This document shows, piece by piece, positions 51,574 to 61,678 of a stretch of DNA of 64,000 nt; within the stretch, counting starts at the first letter, position 1, and each line of letters opens with the position of its first letter. Both the position numbers and the translations under genes were made by a program. Source of the stretch: Massilia sp. H6 (lineage in GTDB: Bacteria > Pseudomonadota > Gammaproteobacteria > Burkholderiales > Burkholderiaceae_D); the NCBI RefSeq assembly GCF_024802625.1, contig NZ_CP103371.1, forward strand, positions 1,798,001 to 1,862,000, read 5' to 3'. A model generated the notes under the pieces. The model made no database searches, was not told the origin of the DNA, and saw nothing but the letters and a program-made list of their open reading frames with translations.

Positions 51574-54246
51574 TCAGATGGCGACATGTCCCTTGGCCAG
51601 CAATAGTGCGATCTCGTGCGCCGGAACCGGGCGGCAGTACAGGTAGCCCTGCATCACGTCGCAACCGAGCGAGCCCAGGAAATCGCGCTGGGCGGTCGTC
51701 TCCACGCCTTCTGCCACGACCTGCAACGACAGGCCCTGGGCCAGCGCAATGGTGGCCTGGGCAATGGCGGCGCTGCGCTGTTCGGTGGTGATGTTGCGCA
51801 CGAAGGTCTGGTCGATCTTGAGTTTGTCGAGCGGGAACCGCGACAGGTAGCCGAGCGACGAATAGCCGGTGCCGAAGTCGTCGAGCGACAGCGACACACC
51901 CATGGCGCGCAACTCGCTCATCTGTGCCTCGGCGACGGCACTATCGCCCAGCATCACGCTTTCGGTGAGCTCAACCTCGAGATAACGCGGCGCCAGCGCG
52001 CTTTCGGCCAGCGCCGCACTTACGATGGTACTGACCGAACCCGACTTGAACTGGTCGGCCGACACATTGACCGCGACCCGCACCGGCGCCAGTCCGGCGT
52101 CCTGCCAGGCCTTGTTCTGGAGGCAGGCCTGCCGGATCACCCATTCGCCGATCGGGTGGATCAAGCCGGTATCTTCGGCCAGCGGGATAAAGTCGCATGG
52201 CGGTACTGTGCCGAATTCTTCGCTGTGCCAGCGCAGCAGGGCTTCGATGCCGACCACGCTGCCATCGAGGCGCGAAATCTGCGGCTGGTAATGCAAGGTC
52301 AGCTCGTTGCGCTCGATGGCGCGCCGCAAGCGCGTTTCCAACGCCAGCCAGCGCAGCGCCTGGGCGTTCATTTCACCCTTGAAGAAGCGAAAGCCATTGC
52401 GCCCGGAATCTTTCATGTCGCCCAGCGCCGCATCGGCCGACTTGAGCAGCTCGCCCGGCGCGTCGCCGTCGCGCGGGAATATGCTGATGCCAACGCTGCC
52501 GGTGACCACCACATCGTGCTCGCCGACCAGATGCGGCTGGGCGATAGCGTCGATCAGGCGGCGCGCGGCCAGGATGATGTCGTCGTTGTCGTGGCAAGCC
52601 GTCAGCAGCACGAACTCGTCGCCCGACAGGCGCGCCAGCGTATCGGTGGGACCGGCGATCTCGCCGACCCGGCGCGCCACCTCGCGCAGCACGGCGTCGC
52701 CCGCGGCGTGGCCGAGGCTGTCGTTAATGCGCGAGAGCCGGTCTACATTGAACAGTAACAACGCCAGCTGGCCATCGCACTGGCGCGCGGCTGCGATCGC
52801 CTGCTGCAGCCGGTCGTTGAACAGCGAGCGGTTCGGCAGCAGGGTCAACGCGTCATGATTGGTCAGGAAATTGAGCTGGTGGTAGGCCGCTTTCAGGGCC
52901 GACAAGTCGGTCGATACCGAGACATAGGCGGTCAGCTTGCCAGACTCGTCGCGCACGGCGCTGATGCTGGTGCGCTCGGGATAGACTTCACCGTTCTTGC
53001 GGCGGTTCCAGATTTCTCCGCGCCACTGGCCGTCGGTTTCCAGGCAGTGCCACATGCCGGCGTAGAACGCGGGATCATGCCGTCCAGAGCGCAGGACGCG
53101 CGGGTTCAAGCCGAGCACGTCTGCTTCGCGATAGCCGGTGATCTGTTCGAACGCCGGGTTGACCGCGACGATATTGGCGCAGGCATCGGTCATCAAGATG
53201 CCTTCCTGGGTGCTGCCGAACACCTGGCGGTTCAATTCCAGACGGTGCTGGCTTTCGCGCAGCGCCAGGTCGGCGTCGGCGCGGGCCAGCGCCTCGAGCT
53301 GGAGCTGGGCGGCGTGGCGCTGGATCACGTCGTACAGGTTCAGGTTCTCGTAGGCGACGGCCAGCTGTGCGGCCAGGATCGTGGCCCAGCGTTCTTCTTC
53401 TTCTGTAAAGGCAGGCGCGCCGGGGTGGCGCGCGCAGTACAGCCAGCCGTGCGGGTGCTGCAGGTCGTGCACCTGCAGCCCGAGGAAACTGCCCAGCCCC
53501 GGATGGCAGGATGGCAGGGTCGACAGGAAGCTGTCGCCTTCGACCAGGCGCAGTGGCGCGCGGGCCCGCAGCAGCATGCCCGGCAGTCGCGTTTCGTCCT
53601 GGGTATGGTTGCGCAGCAGGTCGGCATCGAGCGACCAGGTCTCGAGGTGGCGGACGTTGCGCTCGTCCCGGTCGAGCAGGCAGAGCGCGGCGCAGTCGGC
53701 ATGCAGCACGCGCCGGGCGGCGTCGAGGAAAGAGGCGGCCAGCGTCTCGACGCGCCGTTCTCCGATCAGCCCCAGGCACATGCGCTCGAGTTCGGTCAGG
53801 CGTGCGCACAGGTCGAAGGGCAGGCCGCGGTCATGGTCGTGCATGACTGCCTGCGGCGGCAGCGGCGCGTCACCCTCGAGCACGCCGAGTTCGGTGTGGA
53901 TGGCCTCGAGGATCTGGTGCGGGTCGGAAGGTTTGGGCAGCACCGTCGCCACGCCGCAGCGCGCCGCCATGGCCTGGGTCTCGCGTTCGGCATACACGGC
54001 CGAGAAGAAGATGATGCGGGTCGTGCACAGGTCGGCATCCTGGCGGATTCGCTGGACCAGCTCGTAGCCGTCCATGATCGGCATCAGGATGTCGGTAATG
54101 ACCAGGTCGGGGTGGTGCTGCTGTGTCAAGGCCAATGCCTGGGCGCCGTCTTCGGCTTCGAGCAGGCGGTGCCCGGTGAATCCGAGCAGTGCACCAAGGA
54201 AGGCGCGGTTGCTGGGCCGGTCGTCGACGATCAGGATGGTCGCCAT
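51574..54246 (-). CDS. Receiver-GAF-PAS-GGDEF-EAL cyclic-di-GMP protein
   Basis: 890 residues, soluble. An N-terminal receiver (1-120; phosphoacceptor Asp in LVITDILMP) is followed by GAF (about 155-310), PAS (about 335-450), GGDEF (about 455-620) and EAL (about 630-885). The cyclase signature reads LSGDEF, with the first Gly replaced by Ser, so cyclase activity may be weak or lost. The EAL part keeps EALLRW, LTES, DDFGTGYSS and KIDQTFV, so it may act mainly as a phosphodiesterase. It is the only gene of its transcript; the kinase that phosphorylates it is unknown. Confidence 0.9.
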   Translation of the reverse strand: MATILIVDDRPSNRAFLGALLGFTGHRLLEAEDGAQALALTQQHHPDLVITDILMPIMDGYELVQRIRQDADLCTTRIIFFSAVYAERETQAMAARCGVATVLPKPSDPHQILEAIHTELGVLEGDAPLPPQAVMHDHDRGLPFDLCARLTELERMCLGLIGERRVETLAASFLDAARRVLHADCAALCLLDRDERNVRHLETWSLDADLLRNHTQDETRLPGMLLRARAPLRLVEGDSFLSTLPSCHPGLGSFLGLQVHDLQHPHGWLYCARHPGAPAFTEEEERWATILAAQLAVAYENLNLYDVIQRHAAQLQLEALARADADLALRESQHRLELNRQVFGSTQEGILMTDACANIVAVNPAFEQITGYREADVLGLNPRVLRSGRHDPAFYAGMWHCLETDGQWRGEIWNRRKNGEVYPERTSISAVRDESGKLTAYVSVSTDLSALKAAYHQLNFLTNHDALTLLPNRSLFNDRLQQAIAAARQCDGQLALLLFNVDRLSRINDSLGHAAGDAVLREVARRVGEIAGPTDTLARLSGDEFVLLTACHDNDDIILAARRLIDAIAQPHLVGEHDVVVTGSVGISIFPRDGDAPGELLKSADAALGDMKDSGRNGFRFFKGEMNAQALRWLALETRLRRAIERNELTLHYQPQISRLDGSVVGIEALLRWHSEEFGTVPPCDFIPLAEDTGLIHPIGEWVIRQACLQNKAWQDAGLAPVRVAVNVSADQFKSGSVSTIVSAALAESALAPRYLEVELTESVMLGDSAVAEAQMSELRAMGVSLSLDDFGTGYSSLGYLSRFPLDKLKIDQTFVRNITTEQRSAAIAQATIALAQGLSLQVVAEGVETTAQRDFLGSLGCDVMQGYLYCRPVPAHEIALLLAKGHVAI

Positions 54247-54624
54247 CAGTGGCGCCTTCGGAACAAGGCGTCACAGCGAGCGCAAGAAGGGGGAACCACC
54301 GCCATGGGTACTCCGTAGAGGTGGCCCATGATGCCGGAGAGGAAGCTCGGCGACACCACGGACCGCGATGTCTTAATCATAATCGAGGGGGGCGTCGGCA
54401 CGCCATGTTGTTTCGTACAAGGAATGAGAAGCTTAACAATTAAGTTGGTGCAAATATACGCGGATTGTTGCATGTTGCATTTTGGCAACGGCTTTTCTGC
54501 GTACTTCTGCTTACTTGTATCGCCGCACAGATGGCCGAAGGGGCGAGGGAGTCAGGTTGAGTGGCGGTAAATCCTTTAAAATAACGGATTACGCAAAATC
54601 CCTCTCCCGTTTCAAGGAATCTGT
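54247..54624. other. 378-bp non-coding region upstream of ribBA
   Basis: It separates divergent genes and contains an AT-richer stretch (54370-54500) with CTTAA-CAA-TTAAG at 54432-54444. No FMN riboswitch consensus was found. An AAGGAA ribosome site lies just before ribBA. Confidence 0.5.
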
Positions 54625-55749
54625 ATGTCTATCTCCAGCACCGAGGAAATCGTTGCCGAATTGCGCGCCGGGCGCATGGTCATTCTCGTCGACGAAGAAG
54701 ACCGCGAAAACGAGGGCGACCTGGTGCTTGCCGCCGATTTCGTTACCCCGGAAGCAATCAACTTCATGATCCGCCACGCGCGCGGCCTGGTCTGCCTGAC
54801 GCTGACCGAGGAGCGCTGCGATGAGCTGGCGCTGCCGATGATGACATCGAAGAACGGCACCTCGTTCGGCACCAACTTCACGGTCTCGATCGAAGCGGCC
54901 GAGGGAGTAACTACCGGGATTTCCGCGGCCGACCGCGCGCGCACGATCCAGGTCGCCGTGAACCAGGGCACCACGCCGGACGACCTGGTGCAGCCAGGCC
55001 ATATCTTTCCGCTGCGCGCCCAGAACGGCGGCGTGCTGATGCGCGCCGGTCACACCGAAGCCGGTTGCGACCTGACCGCCATGGCCGGCCTGAGCCCGGC
55101 CTCGGTGATCTGCGAGATCATCAAGGAAGATGGCACCATGGCGCGTCTGCCCGACCTGATCGAATTCGCGCGGGAACACAGCTTAAAGATCGGCACCATC
55201 GCCGACCTGATCCATTACCGTAGCCAGAACGAAAGCCTGGTCGAACGCGTCGCCGAGCGCCAGCTCTCCACCGTACACGGCGAATTCAAGCTGGTCGCCT
55301 TCCGCGACAAGCCGAGCGGCGCGGCCCACCTGGCGCTGGTGCATGGCGAACTGTCGCCCGAGCGCGAAGCACTGGTGCGCGTGCACCAGCCGGTGTCGCT
55401 CCTCGACGTGCTTGGCAATTGCGCCTCGACCCACTCGTGGGACCTGGCCTCGGCCATGAAGGCGATCCAGGCCGGCGAGCGCGGCGCGATCGTGCTGCTC
55501 AACTGCGGCGAGACTGCCGACGAGCTGTTCGCGCAATTCGCGCCGCGCGATAGCGGCCCGCGCAGCGCGCGCGCGGCATCGATGGATCTGCGCACGTACG
55601 GCATCGGCGCGCAGATCCTGCGCAACCTTGGGGTTGGCAAGATGCAGTTGCTGGCCAATCCGCGCAAGATGCCTTCGATGACCGGCTTCGACCTGGAAGT
55701 GACAGGCTATCTGCCGCAGCCAGCGCCGCCCGCACCGAACACACACTAA
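54625..55749 (+). CDS. ribBA: 3,4-dihydroxy-2-butanone-4-phosphate synthase with GTP cyclohydrolase II-like domain (RibBA)
   Basis: 374 residues. The N-terminal DHBP synthase (about 1-205) has [14 protein letters not shown] and [11 protein letters not shown] active-site segments. The second domain (about 208-370) follows GTP cyclohydrolase II in outline ([15 protein letters not shown]), but the zinc-binding cysteines of the ECLTGDVFGSLRCDCG motif are absent. The second activity is therefore probably lost, with a separate RibA supplying it. It opens the ribBA-ribH-nusB operon, 31 bp before ribH. Confidence 0.92.
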   Translation: MSISSTEEIVAELRAGRMVILVDEEDRENEGDLVLAADFVTPEAINFMIRHARGLVCLTLTEERCDELALPMMTSKNGTSFGTNFTVSIEAAEGVTTGISAADRARTIQVAVNQGTTPDDLVQPGHIFPLRAQNGGVLMRAGHTEAGCDLTAMAGLSPASVICEIIKEDGTMARLPDLIEFAREHSLKIGTIADLIHYRSQNESLVERVAERQLSTVHGEFKLVAFRDKPSGAAHLALVHGELSPEREALVRVHQPVSLLDVLGNCASTHSWDLASAMKAIQAGERGAIVLLNCGETADELFAQFAPRDSGPRSARAASMDLRTYGIGAQILRNLGVGKMQLLANPRKMPSMTGFDLEVTGYLPQPAPPAPNTH

Positions 55750-55780
55750 TATAGAACCAATCAAAGAGAAGAGGTCAGGC

Positions 55781-56260
55781 ATGACGGTAGGAACATTTGA
55801 AAGCAATATGGCGGGCGAAGGCCTGCGCATCGGCATCGTGCAGGCACGCTTCAACGCCGATGTGGGCCACGGCCTGCTGTCGTCGTGCCTGGCTGAACTC
55901 AAGCGCCTTGGCGTGGCCGATGAGGATATCCTCCACATCACCGTGCCAGGCGCATTGGAAATTCCGCTGGCGCTGCAGAAAATGGCCGAAACCCAGCAGT
56001 TCGACGCACTGGTTGCTTTGGGCGCGGTGATCCGCGGCGAAACCTACCATTTCGAGCTGGTCTCGAACGAGTCGGGCGCCGGCATTACCCGCATCGGCCT
56101 GGACTACGGCATGCCGATCGCCAACGCCGTGCTCACCACTGAAAACGACGAGCAGGCCGAAGCCCGCATGGCCGAGAAGGGCCTGGAAGCGGCGCGTGTC
56201 GCGGTCGAGATGTCGAATCTGCTGTTCGCGCTGGAAGAACTGCAGGCTGAAGAAGAATAA
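55781..56260 (+). CDS. ribH: 6,7-dimethyl-8-ribityllumazine synthase
   Basis: 159 residues. Conserved [10 protein letters not shown] and [14 protein letters not shown] with the catalytic His in the latter are visible. It condenses dihydroxybutanone phosphate (from RibBA) with the ribityl pyrimidine to make lumazine for RibE. It lies 31 bp after ribBA and 11 bp before nusB, so all three are one operon. Confidence 0.96.
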   Translation: MTVGTFESNMAGEGLRIGIVQARFNADVGHGLLSSCLAELKRLGVADEDILHITVPGALEIPLALQKMAETQQFDALVALGAVIRGETYHFELVSNESGAGITRIGLDYGMPIANAVLTTENDEQAEARMAEKGLEAARVAVEMSNLLFALEELQAEEE

Positions 56261-56271
56261 GGAAGAAGCCC

Positions 56272-56742
56272 ATGACTGAAAAGAACGCGCTCGCCAACCC
56301 GAGCAAGAACCGCACGCCGCGCCACCGCGCGCGCGAGTTTGCGCTGCAAGGGCTGTACCAATGGCTGCTCAACAACGAACCGGCACGCACGGTCGTCACC
56401 AATATCCGTGGTGCCCATGGTTTCGAGAAAGCGGACGGCGAATACTTCAGCGACCTGCTCAATGGCGCCATCAGCACCTCGGTCGAGCTGCGCGAATCGA
56501 TCGCGCCGCTGATCGACCGCAATGTAGCTGAATTGTCGCCGATCGAACACGCCGTGCTGCTGCTCGGTGCCTACGAGCTCAAGAATCATCCGGAAATCCC
56601 ATACCGCGTGGTCATCAACGAAGCGGTCGAGCTGACCAAGTCGTTTGGCGGCATCGATGGCCATAAATACGTCAACGGCGTACTCGACAAGCTGTCGTCG
56701 AAACTGCGCCCGGATGAAGTCGGGGCCGATACGCGCCGCTGA
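56272..56742 (+). CDS. nusB: Transcription antitermination factor NusB
   Basis: 156 residues, helical. It has RARELALQGLYQW near the N-terminus (here RAREFALQGLYQWL) and ELKNHPEIPYRVVINEAVEL toward the middle-to-C-terminal half. It joins NusE in the antitermination complex on rRNA transcripts. The ribH-nusB link is widely conserved in proteobacteria. A terminator follows directly. Confidence 0.96.
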   Translation: MTEKNALANPSKNRTPRHRAREFALQGLYQWLLNNEPARTVVTNIRGAHGFEKADGEYFSDLLNGAISTSVELRESIAPLIDRNVAELSPIEHAVLLLGAYELKNHPEIPYRVVINEAVELTKSFGGIDGHKYVNGVLDKLSSKLRPDEVGADTRR

Positions 56743-56764
56743 TCTCTATATAGATAGATGCGAC

Positions 56765-56796
56765 AAGCCACCTTGGCATGGCCGGGTGGCTTTTAT
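56765..56796 (+). terminator. Rho-independent terminator after nusB
   Basis: AAGCCACC and GGTGGCTT pair around a 12-base loop and are followed by TTTTA; it ends the ribBA-ribH-nusB transcript. Confidence 0.75.
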
Positions 56797-56817
56797 GTTG
56801 CCGTTCAGCTGCAAACG

Positions 56818-56852
56818 ACAAAAAAAGACCACCGCCGAAGCAGTGGTCTTTT
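56818..56852. terminator. Bidirectional terminator
   Basis: AAGACCAC and GTGGTCTT pair with A-rich and T-rich flanks on both sides. It can stop nusB readthrough (plus) and the transglycosylase transcript (minus). Confidence 0.7.
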
Positions 56853-56872
56853 GTCGAACAGGGCGCAGAAAC

Positions 56873-57784
56873 TTACAGCGTCGCCAGCGTTTCCGCCGTG
56901 AGGCCCTCGGCCGGGGCCGGGGTTGGCGCAGGTGCCTGCTCGGGAACCGGGGCAGGCGCCGGGGCCGGGGCCCGCTTCACCACAATCGGCGCCGACGAGG
57001 GCGCGGTGCGGGTCGGCACCTTGTGGCCACGTGCAACCTGCTTGAGGCGGTGGTATTCGGCCAATACCTTGGAGCCATAGCCCTGGTCGGTAGCCATGTC
57101 GGCGGCGCCGACATAGGTCTTCAGGCCGCCTTCGACGGAACCGGTACGCTTGACGTAATCCTTCAGGATCAGGGCGCCGACACGGATGTTGGCGGCCGGG
57201 TCGAGGGCTGCTTTCTGGCCGCCGACTTTTTCGAACTTGTCGTGATGGACCTTGGCCATGACTTGCATCAAGCCCTTGGCACCCATCGCGCTTTCGGCAA
57301 ATGGATTGAGTCCGGACTCGATGGCCATGACCGCCAGGATCAGGAGCGGATCGAGCTTGACCTCGTGGGCCGTCGTGTAGGCGGTCGAGACCAGCATGTT
57401 GGCGGCGTCGCTGGCCACCCGGTAGCGCTTGCTCAGCCAGGATGTGACGAATTGCTGTTGCTTGCTGTCGCCAGCCACTTGGCGGGTAACGACAGGCGCC
57501 GGTTCCGCAGCTACTACCTCGGCCACAGCAAGGGGCGCAGGCATGGCCGGGGCGATGGCAACGACGTCGGGCTGGGGGTCCAGCACATCCGAGACCTGCT
57601 TGGCGAGGTCGTCGTTGGTATAGAGCAGCCCAAGCATTGCGACTGCCGAGAAACCGAATACGGTCATGGTGTTACGTGCGGCATTTGCTGCGCCGCGTAC
57701 TGCCTTGCCCATGGAAGACCAGCTCACCGGCTGGTTGGCCATGGATTGCACGAGCCTTGCGCCCGTGATGAAACGATGAATCAT
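56873..57784 (-). CDS. Lytic transglycosylase (SLT domain), membrane-anchored
   Basis: 303 residues. One membrane helix (about 40-56, MTVFGFSAVAMLGLLY) follows a short cytoplasmic N-terminus. The SLT domain (about 130-245) has catalytic Glu in LAVMAIESGLNPFAES and the GAKGLMQVM loop. The C-terminus is a low-complexity Pro/Ala tail (APAPAPAPVPEQAP). It cleaves the glycan strand of peptidoglycan with anhydro-muramic acid formation. The gene is a single unit convergent with nusB. Confidence 0.88.
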   Translation of the reverse strand: MIHRFITGARLVQSMANQPVSWSSMGKAVRGAANAARNTMTVFGFSAVAMLGLLYTNDDLAKQVSDVLDPQPDVVAIAPAMPAPLAVAEVVAAEPAPVVTRQVAGDSKQQQFVTSWLSKRYRVASDAANMLVSTAYTTAHEVKLDPLLILAVMAIESGLNPFAESAMGAKGLMQVMAKVHHDKFEKVGGQKAALDPAANIRVGALILKDYVKRTGSVEGGLKTYVGAADMATDQGYGSKVLAEYHRLKQVARGHKVPTRTAPSSAPIVVKRAPAPAPAPVPEQAPAPTPAPAEGLTAETLATL

Positions 57785-58259
57785 CGAATTCCCCTTGTCG
57801 CGGCAAAATAACTCCTGTCACAGCGTGTAAACAACGCGGTGTCGGGATTCGTCGCCGTGCATCAGAAATCGTAGGTCGCCGCGTTGCAGCTGACTAACGC
57901 CGTCATTGCCTTGCTTCAGCTGGCCGCCAGCCCAGTGGGGGGGGCAGGTCCAGTGGCTCAACAACTGTCTCGGGGAGCTTGGGCAGACGCCCAGTGAAAA
58001 CACTCCTTAAAATGTCATGTGGGGCCCCGACCCCGTGAATGCATGAGAACAGGCTAAAATCATGTAGAAATACTGCCTGCCTCATCAAGTAGGTCGGATT
58101 GTATGGGCTCGCTTATACCAAGTCAACCCTAGCACGATCCGCGCTTATTACTTTTAGGTCTGATTGCCAAGTTGAAATGTTGAAAATGCTTGTCAAATCA
58201 GTCACTTGAGATGGTGCCTTGAACAACCTTCTACGGTCGAGATAACGATCAAAAACTTG
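57785..58259. other. 475-bp non-coding region between divergent genes
   Basis: No supported gene. It is lower in GC than its surroundings and includes a G run of eight (about 57943-57950) and a GGGGCCCC element near 58022. It must contain the promoters of the transglycosylase and ubiD. Confidence 0.5.
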
Positions 58260-59744
58260 ATGAAATATTCAGATTTACGGGATTTTATGGCCCAGCTCGA
58301 GAAAATGGGCGAGCTCAAACGTGTTGGCCTACCGGTGTCGCCCCATCTCGAGATGACCGAAGTGTGCGACCGGACACTGCGCGCTGCCGGTCCGGCGCTG
58401 CTGTTCGAGCAGCCCACCGGGCATCGCATTCCGGTGCTGGCCAACCTGTTCGGTACACCGCGCCGGGTGGCGCTGGGCATGGGCGCTGACGACGTGAGCG
58501 AACTGCGCAAGATCGGACATGTCCTGGCGCGCCTGAAGGAACCCGAGCCGCCCAAGGGCTTCAAGGACATCATGGGCATGGGCTCGCTCGTGAAGGCGGT
58601 GTGGGACATGGCGCCGAAAGAAGTACGCGGCGCGCCCTGCCAGGAGATCGTCTGGGAAGGGCAGGACGTCGATCTCGGGCGTCTGCCGATCCAGCACTGC
58701 TGGCCGGGCGATATTGCGCCGCTCATTACCTGGGGCCTGGTAATCACCAAAGGGCCGAATAAAAAGCGCCAGAACCTGGGCATCTACCGCCAGCAGGTAC
58801 TGGGACCGAACAAGGTGATCATGCGCTGGCTGGCGCACCGCGGGGGCGCGCTCGACTTCCGCGAACACGCCCTGGCCAATCCTGGCCAGCCTTATCCGGT
58901 TGCGGTGGCGCTCGGCGCCGACCCGGCGACGATCCTCGGCGCGGTCACGCCGGTGCCGGACAGTTTGTCCGAATACCAGTTTGCCGGCCTGCTGCGCGGC
59001 CAGCGCACCGTGCTGACCAAGGCCATCGGCAGCGAACTGCGGGTGCCCGCATCCGCCGAAATCGTATTAGAAGGAAATATCTATCCGGATGCAAACCATC
59101 CGTCCGGCTTCGAGCACGCGCTGGAAGGGCCGTACGGCGACCATACCGGCTACTACAACGAGCAGGACAGCTTCCCGGTGTTCACGATCGACCGCATCAC
59201 GATGCGGCGCGACCCGGTCTACCACTCGACCTACACCGGCAAGCCGCCGGATGAACCGGCCGTGCTCGGGGTGGCGCTCAACGAGGTCTTCATCCCGCTG
59301 CTGCAAAAGCAGTTCAGCGAAATCACCGACTTTTATCTGCCGCCAGAAGGCTGCAGCTACCGGATGGCCGTGGTGCAAATGAAGAAGCAGTACGCCGGCC
59401 ACGCCAAGCGCGTCATGTTCGGGGTGTGGAGCTTCCTGCGCCAGTTCATGTATACCAAGTTCATTGTGGTGGTGGACGAGGATGTTAATGTGCGCGACTG
59501 GAAAGAAGTCATCTGGGCCATCACGACCCGGGTCGATCCGACCCGCGATACGGTGATGGTCGACAACACGCCGATCGACTACCTCGACTTCGCTTCGCCG
59601 ATCAGCGGCCTGGGCAGCAAGATGGGAATCGATGCCACCAACAAATGGCCGGGCGAGACCAACCGCGAGTGGGGTACGCCCATCGCGATGACGCCCGAGG
59701 TCAAGGCGCGGATCGATGGCTTGTGGGGGCAGCTGGGAATTTGA
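58260..59744 (+). CDS. ubiD: 4-hydroxy-3-polyprenylbenzoate decarboxylase UbiD
   Basis: 494 residues, close to the 497 of E. coli UbiD. It starts [14 protein letters not shown], matching the family, and carries the prenyl-FMN and metal site segments ([30 protein letters not shown]). It decarboxylates the ubiquinone precursor; the prenyl-FMN synthase UbiX is not in this window. Longer in-frame starts extend into the non-coding region and are less likely. Confidence 0.95.
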   Translation: MKYSDLRDFMAQLEKMGELKRVGLPVSPHLEMTEVCDRTLRAAGPALLFEQPTGHRIPVLANLFGTPRRVALGMGADDVSELRKIGHVLARLKEPEPPKGFKDIMGMGSLVKAVWDMAPKEVRGAPCQEIVWEGQDVDLGRLPIQHCWPGDIAPLITWGLVITKGPNKKRQNLGIYRQQVLGPNKVIMRWLAHRGGALDFREHALANPGQPYPVAVALGADPATILGAVTPVPDSLSEYQFAGLLRGQRTVLTKAIGSELRVPASAEIVLEGNIYPDANHPSGFEHALEGPYGDHTGYYNEQDSFPVFTIDRITMRRDPVYHSTYTGKPPDEPAVLGVALNEVFIPLLQKQFSEITDFYLPPEGCSYRMAVVQMKKQYAGHAKRVMFGVWSFLRQFMYTKFIVVVDEDVNVRDWKEVIWAITTRVDPTRDTVMVDNTPIDYLDFASPISGLGSKMGIDATNKWPGETNREWGTPIAMTPEVKARIDGLWGQLGI

Positions 59745-59788
59745 ACCCACCCAGCGAAGGCGAGGACCCCATAACTGCCTGCGTGGGG

Positions 59789-59794
59789 TATAAT
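59789..59794 (+). promoter_or_regulatory. Consensus -10 element of the SRP RNA gene
   Basis: TATAAT lies 8 bases before the RNA 5' end. No good -35 was found at the expected distance. Confidence 0.5.
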
Positions 59795-59801
59795 TGTGGC
59801 T

Positions 59802-59897
59802 GGCGGGCCCCTGCGCATTGTGGCATGGTTAACCTGGTCAGGTCGGGAACGAAGCAGCCAAAGCCGTTCACCGCAAGTGCCGCAGATCAGGCTCGCC
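59802..59897 (+). ncRNA. ffs: Signal recognition particle RNA (4.5S, small bacterial type)
   Basis: The apical core reads CTGGTCAGGTCGGGAACGAAG, followed by CAGCCA: the conserved SRP RNA domain IV with asymmetric loop and tetraloop. The ends GGCGGGCC and GGCTCGCC form the closing stem. It works with Ffh and FtsY in membrane protein targeting. It is followed by a T-rich stretch (about 59898-59925) that may end transcription. Confidence 0.92.
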
Positions 59898-60128
59898 TCT
59901 TTCCTGTCTTCCGTTTTTCAGTTTCTTTTCTTCCCCTCCTGTTTTATCTGCGTGCCCTGTTTCGCCCGCACAGGCTGAATATTGCCTTCTGACAATCCGT
60001 CAATTCCGGTGATTTGTTGTCATGCGGACACATGACCCGCGCTTGTATCGATAAATCCGCCAATTTCCTTGGGGAAATTTTGTTTTGTGATTGAATATGC
60101 TCATTGCATTATTCATCGGGAGACAGGC

Positions 60129-61583
60129 GTGGAAAAGAAGAGTGTCGACGGGGTACTGAAGGCCAGCTACCGGCGGGCCGACCGTTTCATGTGCGCGGTG
60201 CTATGGGCGCTGTTCGTGATGGGGCTGGCGCTGTCTGGAATGCACGACACCATGGGGTGGGCGCTGGCAGTCGGCTTGCCGGCGGCGCTGGTGCCGACCC
60301 TGATTGCACTCGTCCATGGCGGCACCCGCTTGTCGCGCATGACGGTGGCGGTGGCGATGATGGTCTTCTGCGCACTGCATATCCATCAGGCGGCCGGGCT
60401 CACCGAGCTGCACTTCGGCATTTTCGTGCTGCTCGCCTTCTTGCTGTGTTACCGCGACTGGACGGTCATCGTCGCCGCGGCTGCGACCATCGCGCTGCAC
60501 CACCTGTCCTTTAATTATCTGCAAGAACTCGGCTTCGGCGTGCGCTGCCTGACCAATGCTGGCCTGGTCATGGTGCTGGTGCACGCAGCCTATGTCGTCG
60601 CCGAAACGGTGGTGCTGTGTTTCCTGGCCCAGGTGCTGCGCCGCGATGCGCTGCAATCGGCCGAGCTCAGCGTAGGGGTGGCAACCATGGCCAACCAGGG
60701 CGGCCGGATCGACCTGCGGGCCGATGCACTGCCGTCCGGCAGCAGTAGCGGCCGCGCCCTGCGCGACATCGTGCGCCTGCTCGAAAAGGCGCTGGCAAGC
60801 GTGCAGCATAGCGTGCAGACGACCAGCGCAACCTCGGTCGAGATCGCCGCAGGCAATGCCGAGCTGGCCACCCGCACGAGCGCCCAGGCGGCATCGATCC
60901 AGGCCACGGTCCGCTCGATGGCCGACCTGACCGGCACCGTGCGCCAGAATGCCGACCGCGCAAGCGCGGCGAGCGAGCTGGCCGGTACTGCCGTCGAAGT
61001 CGCGGCGCGTGGCGGCGACGTGGTCAGCCGTGCGGTCGCCAGGATGGCGGCCATCGACGCGTCGTCGCGCAAGATCGCCGACATCATTGCCGTGATCGAC
61101 GGCATTGCCTTCCAGACCAATATCCTGGCCCTGAACGCAGCGGTCGAGGCGGCCCGCGCCGGTGAGCAGGGGCGCGGATTTGCGGTAGTGGCGAGCGAAG
61201 TACGCAACCTGGCGCAGCGCTCGGCCACGGCGGCGCGCGAGATCAAGGCGCTGATCGGCGAATCCGTGTCCGAAGTCGAAGCCGGCAGCGCACTGGTGCG
61301 CCAGGCCGGCACCACGATGGAGCAGGTGGTGGACAGCGTGCGCCAGGTGTCGGCCTTGATTGCGGGCATCAGCAGTGCCAGCCGCGAGCAGGCCGGCGGC
61401 ATCGCCGCGATCGGCGACGCGATCGAGGCGGTGGATGCCGCCACCCGCGACAATGCGCGCCTGGTGGAGCACGCGGCCAGCGCTGCCGACGACCTCGAAG
61501 GGCAGGCGCGCCACCTGGCCGAGGTGGTGGGCGTGTTCCAGGTGGGACAGCAGGCAGACCGTGCGGCGCTGGCGCTGCGTTGA
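60129..61583 (+). CDS. Methyl-accepting chemotaxis protein with His-rich membrane sensor
   Basis: 484 residues from a GTG start with a GGGAGA ribosome site. About six membrane helices fill residues 20-185 without a periplasmic domain. They carry histidines H39, H63, H84, H86, H95, H124 and H125, several inside LHIHQ, TELHFG and ALHHLSF. A cytoplasmic signalling domain follows, with the hairpin tip [20 protein letters not shown] intact. The His pattern in the membrane suggests haem or metal, perhaps gas or redox sensing; that is speculation. No C-terminal CheR pentapeptide was seen. Confidence 0.88.
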   Translation: MEKKSVDGVLKASYRRADRFMCAVLWALFVMGLALSGMHDTMGWALAVGLPAALVPTLIALVHGGTRLSRMTVAVAMMVFCALHIHQAAGLTELHFGIFVLLAFLLCYRDWTVIVAAAATIALHHLSFNYLQELGFGVRCLTNAGLVMVLVHAAYVVAETVVLCFLAQVLRRDALQSAELSVGVATMANQGGRIDLRADALPSGSSSGRALRDIVRLLEKALASVQHSVQTTSATSVEIAAGNAELATRTSAQAASIQATVRSMADLTGTVRQNADRASAASELAGTAVEVAARGGDVVSRAVARMAAIDASSRKIADIIAVIDGIAFQTNILALNAAVEAARAGEQGRGFAVVASEVRNLAQRSATAAREIKALIGESVSEVEAGSALVRQAGTTMEQVVDSVRQVSALIAGISSASREQAGGIAAIGDAIEAVDAATRDNARLVEHAASAADDLEGQARHLAEVVGVFQVGQQADRAALALR

Positions 61584-61678
61584 CGCCGCCTCGGCAATGG
61601 GGTGAGCAGATCGCGGGCGACTTGCCGGGCGCGCCGCGGTTTGTCCGCGGCGGCGGTCAACTGCGGTAAAATCGCGGC

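Noticed and set aside
54247-54624. Possible FMN riboswitch upstream of ribBA
   Set aside because: The conserved FMN aptamer blocks were not found; only AT-rich DNA and a weak inverted repeat are present.
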